Assembly (NCBI GenBank): GCA_015680685.1
Contig: MNCI01000987.1
Span: forward strand, 114,933-153,556
DNA: 38,624 nt
Direction: 5' to 3'
Source: Gnetum montanum
Taxonomy: Eukaryota > Streptophyta > Gnetopsida > Gnetales > Gnetaceae
Of this stretch, positions 28,452 to 38,624 are shown in pieces. Within the stretch, counting starts at the first letter, position 1. Each line of letters opens with the position of its first letter. Under the pieces are notes generated by a model, which ran no database searches, was not told where the DNA came from, and saw only the letters and a program-made list of their open reading frames with translations. The translations under genes and the position numbers were made by a program.

Positions 28452-31189
28452 ATGGCCCCAAAATGTGGACAATAGGAAGGTCCTACTCAAGGTGGAAGCA
28501 AACGACCTAGGAGAGGTGGAAGAAAAGATCCTTTCAGAAAACATGCAGAATAGGAGGAATAATCATTCAGCATTCATCAAGAGGATCCTCCTACTGTATA
28601 GTCCAGGCAGGCAGAAGGAGGAGTTGCTACAGCGCCTGAATAGGGACAACATCTCATGTTGCCCCAAGATTGTGTTCAGGCCATCCATGAAAAGTCCACA
28701 TTTACTATGGTGATTGTGGAAATGAACTTCAAATATTTTGTAGAGTTCACTCCTGAGGCTCTTAGGTATCACCTCAAAGGGTCTCCCTTATGGCCTACCC
28801 TCTCTGAAAGTGGTGCCTGGTACCTAGGAGAGACGTTCCAATTCTGGCACAATAGGGAGCAAGGCACCACTGCCAATATTTGTGGTTTGACAGTTGATTT
28901 CTCTGAGTAGGCCATTTCGGAAGTGTTAAACCTTTCAAATACAGGGCCCAAAGTTGCTCAGTTATCCACCCGTTTGGACCCCGATGTGTGACGGGATTGG
29001 TTGGAAAGGGCTTATGGAAGAGATAAAACATTTGGTGAGTTGACGACAGAAGAGAGGATTTACTTTAAAATTGGAACATATCACCTCTTCCCCACGAAGG
29101 GCTTAAAAAGAATAGCAACGTATGCAGTAAGAGGATGTGCAATGCTGATGGGAAAGGTTACCGCTAACTTGCCCCATCTATATTTAACAGAAATCCTAAG
29201 GCAATTCGAGGAACGGAAGATAGGGTAGCTTGCTTTACCTTTCCCTTGTCTTATCAGAAAGCTGTACCAATGTGCTGGTATTTGGGGGTACACCAATGAT
29301 GTCCTCCAAAAAGCTCAGACTGCTTCACATGCCAAATTGTTAAAGTCACCAGTTCTAAGGAAAATCACTGGCGAGACGCTGGGACCAGAAAAAGAAGAAG
29401 AAGAACAGATGGCTGGACCAACTGCAACTCAACTTGCAAGACCCAACCAACCTCCAAGCACAGGACCCAGCGGACAATAGGAAGCAGGGCCTAGCACAAG
29501 CTAGGATCATCCATCACCATCGCAAGACTATAGACCGTCGATGAGCCTCTTCCACGTCATTGACGATGCCATTCAGCCTACTATTTCTTTGGATCGCACA
29601 AGGGGTAAAGTGTCTATTCACACAGGAGGAGGGGAAAGTAGATGGTCACAATAGATCTCAGAAAATGCGACATATTTCCAAGTGCAATTAGAGACTGGTG
29701 AAGGGGCCACTATGGTGGTCATGCAACACCAGGATGTCATGGGAGTTGTAGAAGTGACCACAGACCACATCAAAGAATCATTCAATGTACCTGTTGTGCC
29801 ACCGACAGATCTCATAGGAGCACGGGATGTTGAAACATTGGCCAGAACCTCAATGACTCCTATGGAACATGAGGATGAACTTGATCAATTGCTCTAAACA
29901 GGGCAAGTGATGACATCCCTATTTGACATCCCTTAGGATGTTACGGAAATTCAGTCATACCTCATTTCCATGAAGGGGAAGATGGTCTTAATAGAAGTGA
30001 GGGTCGAGCATGCTGAAGCAGAGGTGTAGAAATTACAAGAGCAGCTTGTGGCCTTACAAGTAGCACAATGGGACCCTTTGCAATTTGTTCCCACAGACTA
30101 GCTAGATAATTTCAGAACTGAGCAACTAACCAAGCTAATAGTGGAGAATAAAAAGGTGGCTAATGAAAAAGAGAAGGTTGTTTGGGATGCCTCCGCAGCA
30201 TAGGCACAAACTCATGCGCATCTTAAAGCACTCAACATCTTACAGGAAGAAAATAAACAGCTTGCTATTGACAACCTTCGGTTGACCACTGTGGAGAAGT
30301 AGAAGAATGTTCTCAAGGAATACTTTCATCAGTTGTGAGAACAATTCATCCAGGTCAAACAAGACATAAGTCATTTAGCCAAGGAGAATCGAACCCTCTC
30401 AATGGAGGAGGTATGCGCAATTCATCAAAAGATAACTATTGAAATAAGCATGTGGAAAAATGAGGCTAAATGACATGAGAAGCTGAAGGAGCACTTTCGA
30501 GATCAGGTGGGGATGTACAAACAGATCCTTGAGAAGAAGATCCATATGGCCAAGGCCCATATCAATGCTATCAGTGCTCAACACATTGACTGGTGGGCCA
30601 TATTGGACACATATGCCTTTGCCCACTAAGAGGAAGTTAAGAGTCGAGACCTGCAGATTCAGGATTTGACAGAATACATGGAGTTGGAAAATTTGAGGTG
30701 TGCAACCTTGCCATGTTAATAGTAGGGTACCCGAGGATAGAGCTTGAGTAGCAGGTAGCAACCACCCACATCAAATAAGAAGCAAAATTTGTAGAATGCA
30801 AGAAGCTGTTGGAAAAACTAGAAGTTGCAAATTCTAAACTTGAGGTGGTAAAGGCAAGCTACCAAGGCCAAAAGGATGTCACAGTAGATTTGGCTTGATG
30901 GCTAGCAGATTTTCAAGAGTACAAAGATAAAGCCAGAGCCTATGAGGAGGAACGATGGATGTTCGTGGCTTGGTATGTCAAGGCCAATCAAATGTTTCCA
31001 CAACTACCCTATCTGTGGGAAGTGCCGACTCCGTCAAACATTGGAACATTAGCATGGATGGCACAAGACCCTTAGACCGAAGAGGAGAAGCTCTAGGCCA
31101 TACATCAATTCCATCAAGCCTCAAAACCTGGAGCACAAGACAAAGGGAAAGCACCAATGGAGGAGCCATTGCCACCTGGAACTACATGA
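28452..31189 (+). pseudogene. E3 ORF2: plant-transposon-protein-like domain plus long coiled coil
   Basis: The ATG at 28452 begins MAPKCG and a basic stretch (SKRPRRGGRK); stops already occur in the first 40 codons. The globular domain includes TPEALRYHLKGSPLWPTLSE, GLTVDFSE, ISEVLNLSNTGPKVAQLS, TFGELTTEERIYFKIGTYHL, AMLMGKVTANLPHLYLTEI and LPFPCLIRKLYQCAGIWGYT (28700-29300). An acidic/Pro-rich linker (29380-29900) leads to about 300 residues rich in Glu/Lys/Leu heptads (EVRVEHAEAEV, LNILQEENKQLAIDNLRL, LTEYMELENL). The end is EPLPPGTT at 31189. The pattern around VDFSEEAI and FPCLIR..C resembles the putative plant transposon protein family (PF20167-like). There is no catalytic motif I recognise. 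It occupies the env-like position of Athila-type elements but shows no signal peptide or membrane helix. Confidence 0.7.
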
Positions 31190-31339
31190 GTTCCATCCAT
31201 TTTTGTAAATGTAGAACATTCCTTGTGTTGTGTCTTCATTTTGTTTTCATTCCACATTGCAGCATAATCCCATTTTTCTCATCTAATAATCCCATACCTA
31301 TCCACTGCGTAATCACTGTAGCTCGAGGACGAGTTTTCA
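31190..31339 (+). other. E3 3' untranslated region before the PPT
   Basis: A short pyrimidine-rich stretch between the ORF2 stop and the purine tract. Its end ('gaggacgagttttcattcaa') aligns with the E1 and E2 sequences next to their PPTs ('aatgaaaactcatc' on the plus strand). Confidence 0.5.
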
Positions 31340-31342
31340 TTC

Positions 31343-31355
31343 AATCATGAGGGTA
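31343..31355 (+). other. E3 polypurine tract
   Basis: The purine run with GAGGGTA just before TGATGAAT of the right LTR corresponds to CATGGGGGTA in E1 but is eroded. Confidence 0.6.
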
Positions 31356-32127
31356 TGATGAATCGTAATTTGGGGCTATTTATTTGTATGATGAATAGCG
31401 ATATCACATACATGATATTGCGGCCTATCTCCTCATCTATAAATAAGAGGTAGACAGATGAGTTAGGCAATTAGGAAGTTAGTCAATTTTAGTTTAAGTG
31501 TTTTCAATTTCTTTCTCTCAACCCTTTTCCTCTCCGTGTATGCCCGCAGTGTGGTGAATGTAATTGTACGACATGCTTTATTTGAGTGTGACGTACTTGG
31601 ACACACACATGACTGATAATAAAGATCGAGATTACTTCATCATTGCAGCATTCACTTAGTTTAATTAATTAATTATTTACTTAATTTTTATTTACTACTT
31701 TCCTAGTTAATCTCTCTCACCCTTCTCTCATGTTAAAACACAGAATGCGTATGACTTGATTACGAGCATTTAAGTGTGACTACTTGGTAACCCAGTAGCG
31801 TACCTAAGATCTGTGCTTGGCAATCCCATTGGTAGTCATGCACAAAGTCCAAGATGTGTACGAATAATCAAGGAACAGATGCTCATCGCACTTAGGCTAG
31901 TTTAGATTCTCTCACCCTCTCTCTCCTAGATTAGTGAATATTACTTTCCATTGCCTTCAGGAGTAGCGTTAGATTAGAAACCTCATCATACACCTCACTC
32001 TGGACTAAACCATACGTGAAAAATATAATACGAGTCCTAAGGCTAACTGTCTACGGAGTTCGACCGGATCGCACGTGTAACACTCGTATTCGTATGGTTG
32101 AGTGTAGGGGTACCTTACTACTCATCA
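31356..32127 (+). repeat. E3 right (3') LTR
   Basis: It starts TGATGAA and ends CTCATCA, 772 bp. The TATA box CTATAAATAAG is at 31437-31447 and AATAAA at 31618-31623. The palindromic block (about 31397-31420) has fewer units than the left LTR, and its CG centres read CA or TG, as expected from deamination of methylated cytosines. Confidence 0.9.
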
Positions 32128-32132
32128 TTCAT
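32128..32132. repeat. E3 right target site duplication TTCAT
   Basis: An exact copy of 23658-23662, directly after the LTR end CTCATCA. Confidence 0.9.
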
Positions 32133-32239
32133 TAACATATAGGAGTGGAGGATCACATGGACAAAGTGTTCTAAGAGGGAGAAATCCTAATGCTCATGTG
32201 AGATCTCAAAGGAATTTATTTTTTCTCATTCATCAAGGT

Positions 32240-33060
32240 TAAATATGTCTAGATATTTCAAGTTTGATGACATAGATAAGGTTTGATTTTTAAGAGATTT
32301 TAAAAATGCAATCAAGATTGTCTTATGTTGAATTGAAAAAATTTAATAGTATGAATGGCTTACATGCATCTGAGTCATGGTTGAGGACTTTGAGTAAAAA
32401 TTTTGAGTTAGAGAAGGTGCCTAATTATGTATAGATGTCAATTGCTGAATCCAAACTTTAAGATATGGATTCCATTTAGTGAGAAAGGAATCCTATGCAT
32501 TCTTATGCAAAACAAAATCCAAGTGAAATAATGGCCAATCATGCAATATATGTTGATGAAAAAATATGAGCAATCCAAGGCAAGAGGCCATAATGAAGCA
32601 GAAGCATCCAAAGTAAGGTGAGAAGGATATGAGGGACTTCACCTTAAATTTTATTAATTATTCCATAATTCTAGAGAGAGTTAGAGTAAGTATGCATAGA
32701 TAACTCGCTTCCTTGGAAGTTAGAAGATGCAATACTAGTAGGAGTTGGCATGTTATGAGCCTCAAACCTTAAATGAAGATTATGATTTAGCATTCAAGGT
32801 TGAGAATAAATTTAATGACTTTGGAGGCAAGGATAAGAGACTAGTAAATGGGAAGAATAAGGGGTGCAAATTTAATAAGGAATTCCAATTCAAATTAGAG
32901 GCTAAAGAAAACCATGAAGAGAAGAGATGTGAAAAATAGGAAGAAAAAGGTAATGCCAAGGAGAGTTCAAGGGAGGTAAGAATTTCAAGGATTGTAGTTC
33001 TTCGAAGATCTAATTCTTTAGCTATGGTAAGATGGGACACAAGAGATGGGAGTGTTCTCT
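32240..33060 (+). pseudogene. Gag remnant with zinc knuckle (Ty3/gypsy relic)
   Basis: WLRTLSKNFELEKVPNYV near 32385 resembles the gag core of gypsy-type elements. At 33014-33058 FFSYGKMGHKRWEC is a CCHC knuckle in which at least the first Cys has become Phe and the second Tyr. A Lys/Glu-rich stretch at 32745-32939 fills the gap. Frames are broken throughout. Confidence 0.55.
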
Positions 33061-33714
33061 TTAAATATCCATCAGAGGAAAGAAGGTCCAAACCATAGAA
33101 AGGAGGGATCATCTAATTAGGCTTTTCAAAGAGGTAATTCTAATGCTTGTAAGATAGAGGATGTTATCGAAATGAGTTTATTTAGAAGAAATTTAAATGT
33201 GTGGAATATTTCCCATAGGAAATTATTGTTTATGAGTAGGGAGTGGATTTATATTTGATTTCTCAAGAATAGGGATTGGATTTATATTTGATTTATAGGG
33301 GTTCTCAAGAGAATGTTATTTCTTCTAGGATAGTTCCTAGCTAGATTAGTTTTAGTGACTTACCCTTATTTGAGATCATATAAGGTACATTAACAATTGA
33401 GCATGTTGTATATGATATCTTGCTAATTGATTATGTTGATGTGATATCACGAAGACCTTATTATTTTGACAATGGGGCCAACCTTGATGGTGTCAAAAAT
33501 GTATGGTTAATGGCTAGAGAAGATGGAACCCATGAATTGATTTCTATCTCAATTGAGAAATTAAGAAATTAGTTCTTAATGATGCATCTTTGATTTTATT
33601 GGGTGAGAGAAAATGCATCAAAGAACATGATGAGACAAACATTGGTTTGGTTGTGATATCCAAAATTGCATTATCCATGATTTGATCAATGAAAACCTCT
33701 AGTAATGATTGAAG

Positions 33715-35000
33715 GATTCATTAAACAATTTCCTAATGTCTTTAAGGGGAAGTTAGATGGATTGTCATTTATGAGGAATGTTTAATACCAAATTGATTTC
33801 ATTTTGCATGCTACCATTCTAATGAGAGATCATATACTATATGACATCAAATCAAAGAAAAGAATTGTAAAGACAAGAATAGTAGCTACTTGCAAATGGC
33901 TTTGTGAAAGAATGGAGGATATGCATTAACTTAAGGATAGTGAATAGGATTATTGTAAGGTATCACTTCTTTATTCTAAGAATGGATGATATTCTTAACT
34001 TTTTAACACATGTTGTAATGTTTAGAAAATTTGATTTGAAGAATGGGTATCTTCAAATTATAATTAAACTAGGTGATGTGTGAAAGACTACTTTTAAGAC
34101 TCTAAATGGGTTGGTTGAATGACTTGTAATTTCATTTTTTTTGACAAATGCCCATGTCACATTCATGCAATTGATTAGAAAATGTTAGCTTATTTTCTTT
34201 GATGACATCCTTCTTCATAGCTTAAGTAAGGAGAAACATGTTGGTCATTTGAGGCTTGTATGCCACAAGTTGGATAACATTCAACTTGTGATTTATAATA
34301 ATAAGTGCAATGTTTTGTAAGGAAAGATCATATACTTGAGACATCTGATTTTTAAAAATCAAGTGAAGATGGAGGTAGCCAAAGTGAAGGTCATAAAGGT
34401 GTGGCCACATTCAAAGGATGTTGGGGAGGCACTTTCTTTTCTTGGGTTGAAAATATTTTATAGGAGGCTCATTAGAAACTTTAGTGATATTTTATGGCTA
34501 ATGTTTTTTCTCTTGAAGAAGAATCACTCCTTTAGGTGGGATGATGAGATGCAAGGGATTTTTGATTTATTGAAAGAAAAGATTACAAGTGAACTAGTGC
34601 TTGCAATTATAAATTTTAACAAACTCTTTCAAGTGGAGGTTGATGCTAGTGAGGTAGTAGTTGGAGGAATCTTATCACAAAAAGGAAGACCTAGTTCATT
34701 TTCTTAGAGAAGCTCAATAAATCAAGGAAAAATTTCAATTTTCATCTATTAGAATGAGTTATATGCAATCCTTCAAACCATTAAGCATTGGAGCCATTAC
34801 TTGTTGCACAAAGAATTTTTGTTGATGACTAATCACAAGGCACTTCAAATTTTAAATTATCATAAGAAGTTAAGTGGTAAATACATAAAGTGGATGGAAT
34901 AATTATAATATATTAAAATAAAAAAGTGGAAACAGTAATGTTGTGGTTGATGCATTGTTAAAAGTGCAGGTTGTGAATTTCAATTTACCACAAGTGGAAG
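33715..35000 (+). pseudogene. Reverse transcriptase-RNase H remnant (Ty3/gypsy relic)
   Basis: The fragments are QFPNVFKGKLDGL, then an RT start, RYHFFILRMDDILNFLTHVV, FRKFDLKNGYLQI and KTTFKTLNGLVE. The catalytic box is at 34195-34206, reading FFDD (usually YxDD), and HSLSKEKHVGHLRLVCHKLD follows. The 34336-34707 stretch reads FLGLKIFYRRLIRNFSDILW and VEVDASEVVVGGILSQKGRP (RNase H start), then YAILQTIKHWSHYLLHKEF and LLMTNHKALQIL. Spacing is near that of intact elements, but at least ten stops or shifts occur. Confidence 0.8.
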
Positions 35001-35094
35001 GTATGAGTGATTTTGTTCACTTGTATGCTAATGATTGTGATTTCAGGTAGGTTTGAAAAAAATTTGAATGAGCCTTTAATTAGAAGAGTTTATC

Positions 35095-35960
35095 AATGAA
35101 TGAATTATCACATCCAAAATTGTATTCTCTTTAAGAATGGAAACGTGTGTGTTTCCAAATGTAATTTTATGTCTAAGATTATTTTGAAAAAGCATTATGG
35201 AGGTATGGTACCACCAATGCTAGTCCTAAGCCCATATATGAAAGAAGGAGGTTTAGCATTAGGTTGGCAATTGGCTATAAAACTTTGACAAATATCATGA
35301 ATAAGTTTCTTGTTTAGACTTTGAAGATGCTAGGGCATTTCCTAGATGTGATGCATAACAGTGACACGATCAAAGATGATTTGAAGAAATTGTAAATAAA
35401 CAAAGATCTAGCTCTTGATATAGATGAATGGTGAAAAGGAACTCATGTAGTTGACCTCAATTATTTATAACAAGGCTAGGATTATGATGATGATTATGGA
35501 GGTATGAGAAGCCATATGGACCCTTGAGCTTGTTGGGAGAAGCATTTTTTGGCTACATATGTCTACCCAAATTTTTATATTTGTGAACCAATGCTTAACA
35601 TATCAAAAAATCAAAGAGGAAAAGGGAATATAGGATTATTATTTGCCATTTCCTATTCCTAGGTTATCATGGGAGAGTATGTCATTGAATTTTATAAGGA
35701 AAATTTATAAAAATAGAAATGGAAATGATCCAATTTTTGTTGTGATGGATTAATTTGCCAATATGAAAAATTTTTTTTCTTGCAAAAAAATCACGTGATG
35801 CATCTCATGTGGCTAATTTGTATCTCCATCATGTTGTTAGATTGCATGGTATTCCATTAAGGATTATGAGTGATTGGAATTCAAAATTCACGAACCATTT
35901 TTGGAGAACTTTGTGGAATATTTTGGAATAAAGAAGGGCGTAGTTTATGTGAGATCACAC
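35095..35960 (+). pseudogene. Integrase remnant (Ty3/gypsy relic)
   Basis: CLTYQKIKEEKGN (end of the zinc-binding part) near 35590 is followed by PIFVVMD (first catalytic Asp) near 35740. ASHVANLYLHHVVRLHGIPL and RIMSDWNSKFTNHFWRTLW (second Asp, about 35797-35914) come next. The third catalytic residue and any chromodomain were not found, and the reading ends at about 35960. Confidence 0.7.
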
Positions 35961-37540
35961 TAATAAAGTGTGGTTATCTAGTTTTTGATGTTTTTCTCTA
36001 ATGACGAGGTGCCATAACCTATAATTCCCTCACACTAAGAATTACTTTGTCTTGCACTTTTATCTTTTAGCAAATTATGGGAGGCTATGACTCAGCAAAT
36101 CATGGGCAAGAAGGGGTTGCAAACAGTTATAATCCATAGCAATTGGTAGTAGATGGTATGACAATTTTTTAAAAGTAAAATCACATTGAAGAGAATGGAT
36201 ATTTAAAGATAAGCTATAAAGAAGGAAAGATGACTTAATTAGGGATTCTTTTGACCAGTGTGTTGAGTGCTATTAGATGTTGTAAAGATGCTTGAATCTC
36301 TTGTAAGTTTCTTGGATATCTTGCATTTATTTTTGGGCAAGTAGTATTTGATTTCTAAAATAAATGTAAGGTTGTAAGGGATGTAGAGCCTCGTACTCTA
36401 CAACTATCATTGAGTGTTTGAGTTTTAAGTGTTTGGAAGCCCTAATACTTCCTAGATCTTTATGGCTTGTATGTTCATGAGCCCTTTTACATTGTATTTT
36501 AATGTATTTTTCATTCATGGACATGTTATAGAGATATTTTTAGTGGTGCTTTCTTTTATATACATTTGATTATGAATTTGATTTAAATTAGGAATTTTCA
36601 TGCATGGTTTTTTAGTTTAATTATTCAAGAATAATTTATTAGGTCCATACCTATACTAAGGACTAATATAGAACTAGTACTATCCAAAGGCTACCACTAA
36701 TACTACTACTTCAAGATTGGTATCACTAGATCAAAATAGATATTAGCAAGTTAGGATTGATATTAATAATGAAATAGCCTAGCACAAATCCTATAGTAAC
36801 ACTAATATTGAGAAATATTAAATTGTCAAACTATTATTATGTGTTACTTTCAACATGACCTCTAAAACATTATGTAAGTTACATGAAGAAAGTACAAAGT
36901 ATCAAAGATCTTATGGAGAAGCATTAAATTTATTTAGAAAACATTAAATTATTACAAAAATATTTTAGAAATTACAAAATCATAGAATCATGTAAAAGAT
37001 CATGTTTGTAACATAAAAAACATGTTTGTTTCCAAAATATTTTGATTGCATGGTTTGTGTGGTATTTGCTCAGAATAATACCTCTAGATTAGATGATGAG
37101 GGGTATTGGTGCTCGGCTTTAAACATAAGAATTTCAAATCTAGATCTATGTAAGCTAACCAACTAGGTTATGGCTTGAACTGAAAAAAATTCTTTTCCTT
37201 ATCTTTTTTGTGACTCTTTCCTAAAATCATAAGGATTTTTACTAGATGGGCTCTTAATGGATCGATAACTGATCATGGTTATGTATGAAAAGAAGAGCTA
37301 TAGGAATTTTGAAATTATAAATCCAAATGATCATAATTAGTGGTTAATATTAATTAATGAATGAATGGATCAATTTAATTCTAGGTTTATCCATAACAAG
37401 TTCCTTGATCTCCAAGTTTTACTTTTTACATTAATGGATTGAATTGAATCAAATTAAGGGTTAAGATTTGAATTTACCTCAATTCTAATTTAATTAATCA
37501 TATGTAAGTTTTAAAACCTTTATAATAAATAAACTAACGT
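35961..37540. other. AT-rich region without a gene
   Basis: No coding sequence is supportable. The part to about 36500 could be the 3' untranslated region or LTR of the gypsy relic, but there is no second copy in the window to prove it. Confidence 0.4.
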
Positions 37541-37554
37541 ATAACCAATAGCAT

Positions 37555-37660
37555 ATATTAGAAAAATTATAGAGGAATATACTAATATCTTAAGTATTAT
37601 TCGAACTAGCAACCTCTTAACTAACAAAATAATGAGCTAACCACTTGAGTCACCTATGAC
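37555..37660 (-). repeat. Possible tRNA-derived SINE, copy 1
   Basis: On the minus strand TGACTCAAGTGGTTAG (within 37634-37654) fits a Pol III A box and GCTAGTTCGAA (37600-37610) a B box, about 30 bp apart as in tRNAs. After the B box an AT-rich body 'acttaagatattagtatatt' follows. The body recurs in copy 2, which supports a repeat family over chance. Confidence 0.5.
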
Positions 37661-37715
37661 TAGTAGATATTAAAATTTAATCATTATGATATTCATATTG
37701 TAACCAACACAATAA

Positions 37716-37855
37716 TTTAGAGTAATTATGAAGAAATATTATCATGTCTTAAGTGTGACTTGAATCGATAATCTCTTACTTGTAAATCCTTGGTATGACT
37801 GGTAATCTCTTACCTATAATTCCTAATTAAATAATGAACTTATCTGTTGCCTTGA
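37716..37855 (-). repeat. Possible tRNA-derived SINE, copy 2
   Basis: It aligns with copy 1: the B-box region TATCGATTCAA (37760-37770), the body 'acttaagacatgataatatt', and 'ataatgaact' at 37831-37840 against 'ataatgagct' in copy 1. It contains a short internal duplication ('taatctctta' at 37769 and 37803), and its A box is eroded. Confidence 0.4.
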
Positions 37856-38624
37856 TTTTGTATTATGATGCTATTTAGTCACTACAAAGTTTCTTTATTT
37901 GAATTAGGCTAATTAAATTTTAAAGGATTTTTAAAATTTTTATGCATTTTCTTAAAATATTTGAAGGTAACTTCAACCAACAACAAGTGCAAAGATATTT
38001 TGCATAAAGAAAAAATGAGTTTTTGATGGGTTGGCCAACCCTTTGGGGTCTTATTTCTTGGATAATCCTACTTAAATGATTACTAGCCTCACATTTCTTG
38101 GGCATTAGATGGGAATTGTGGTGTAGCTAGACCACCTTTCACACTAAGAAAGATATTGTGACATGTAAATGACTCCACTCTAGATTGGCAAGATGCTCAA
38201 CTTATAGGTCTTCAATTGGGTGATGCCATCCTTAGATCATAACATTAGTGCTTTAGGATATCTCTAATTTTCCATGATAACTTCCTCCTAATTATAATAA
38301 CCCATGCCATCCTTAGCTGCTTTGATTATTCTATCTACTACTTGATGTCTACCTACTGATGATAGTATTTTTACTTTGTTAGTTAATGAGAAATAAAAAT
38401 TCCTAATGTCTAAGAATATAGCCTACAAGCATTATAAGAGCCCATATCATAATTTGTGAACTAAACTAGCAAGACTCTTAGGTAGTTAATCGTGTAAACA
38501 CTAGTGTTACCTTTCCCAACTATACTTGCAGTGACCTTTAGTACATAAGGTTAAGTATAGTTGAAACACATGATAACTGTTGTTATGATGACCATTAATA
38601 AAAAATATTAAAATATCAAAACTA
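37856..38624. other. AT-rich terminal region, nothing recognised
   Basis: No open frame with family resemblance, no repeat shared with the rest of the window, and no RNA gene. Confidence 0.4.

Larger units (their letters stand above)
23663..32127 (+). mobile_element. E3: complete-structure non-autonomous LTR retrotransposon with gag and ORF2
   Basis: It is an 8465-bp element with LTRs 23663-24483 and 31356-32127, tRNA-Asp-type PBS at 24485 and gag 24625-26606. A non-coding spacer to about 27880, an internal promoter-like block (27885-27973), ORF2 28452-31189, a purine tract and a TTCAT target duplication complete it. No protease, RT, RNase H or integrase motif is present in the 1.9 kb between gag and ORF2, where pol belongs. 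It would therefore depend on pol from another element. E2 shares the layout, so the lack of pol is ancestral to both and not a private deletion of this copy. Stops in gag and ORF2 and differences between the LTRs show it is not recent. It sits at the left end of a decayed Ty3/gypsy relic that resumes at 32133. Confidence 0.88.
32133..35960 (+). mobile_element. Decayed Ty3/gypsy element (gag-pol relic)
   Basis: Plus-strand fragments in the order gag, zinc knuckle, RT, RNase H and integrase follow Ty3/gypsy order (integrase last). All frames have many stops. E3's right target duplication lies at its left limit, so E3 may have inserted in it, although the sequence left of E3 was not recognised as its upstream part. 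No LTR was identified on either side. The integrase wording (SDWNSKFTNHFWRTLW) resembles chromovirus-type elements and is unlike the Athila/Tat-like relic at 7349-8313. Confidence 0.75.

Noticed and set aside
30399-30761. Minus-strand frame with hydrophobic segments, possibly a membrane protein
   Set aside because: It is the antisense shadow of ORF2's coiled coil; the Leu-rich look comes from reading the Glu/Lys-rich helix codons backwards.
28452-31189. ORF2 as a retroviral envelope-like gene
   Set aside because: It is in the env position but has no signal peptide, no membrane helix and no glycoprotein-like pattern; it is a globular domain plus a coiled coil.

Overview
The window looks like nuclear DNA of a land plant. 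It holds one intron-containing kinesin-7 type locus in AT-rich intergenic DNA made mostly of LTR retrotransposons. The retrotransposons carry plant Athila/Tat-like marks: a tRNA-Asp-type primer binding site, a CX2CX3HX4C gag zinc knuckle and Athila/Tat-like reverse transcriptase relics. A large, repeat-rich genome such as a gymnosperm fits, but the species cannot be named from this sequence. There are no bacterial features, CRISPR arrays, rRNA genes or intact tRNA genes.

Layout: 1-236 is an LTR fragment. 237-7348 is element E1 (minus strand), with two LTRs, gag and an aspartic protease but no reverse transcriptase. 7349-8313 and 15410-15975 are two pieces of an older plus-strand Athila/Tat-like pol gene (reverse transcriptase, then RNase H), split by element E2 (8314-15409, minus strand). 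16813-22132 is a decayed kinesin-7 gene that keeps most exons and splice sites but has no P-loop exon and carries frameshifts and a stop. 23663-32127 is element E3 (plus strand), bounded by LTRs and a perfect 5-bp target site duplication (TTCAT). E3 sits beside or inside an older, heavily mutated Ty3/gypsy relic (32133-35960). The rest (35960-38624) is AT-rich, with two copies of a possible tRNA-derived SINE.

The most unusual system is the E2/E3 family. The elements have LTRs, a tRNA-Asp-type PBS, gag and a polypurine tract, but no pol where pol should be. In its place lies about 1.2-1.4 kb of conserved non-coding DNA. This is followed by an internal promoter-like block that copies the LTR promoter (palindromes of the type GATATCGCGTACGCGATATC followed by TATAAATA). 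Next come a likely 5'-UTR intron acceptor abutting an ATG and a second reading frame of about 910 codons (ORF2). ORF2 has an N-terminal globular domain resembling the 'putative plant transposon protein' family and a long coiled coil. E2 and E3 share this layout, so it is a family trait. Both ORF2 copies now carry stops, so these copies are dead or dying, and the family would have relied on pol supplied by a partner element. E1 is a related variant with gag-protease and no ORF2.

The assembly has weak points at 74 (single N), 19965 (single N inside a 73-bp duplication) and 26873-26917 (45 N). Each probably misrepresents the true length.
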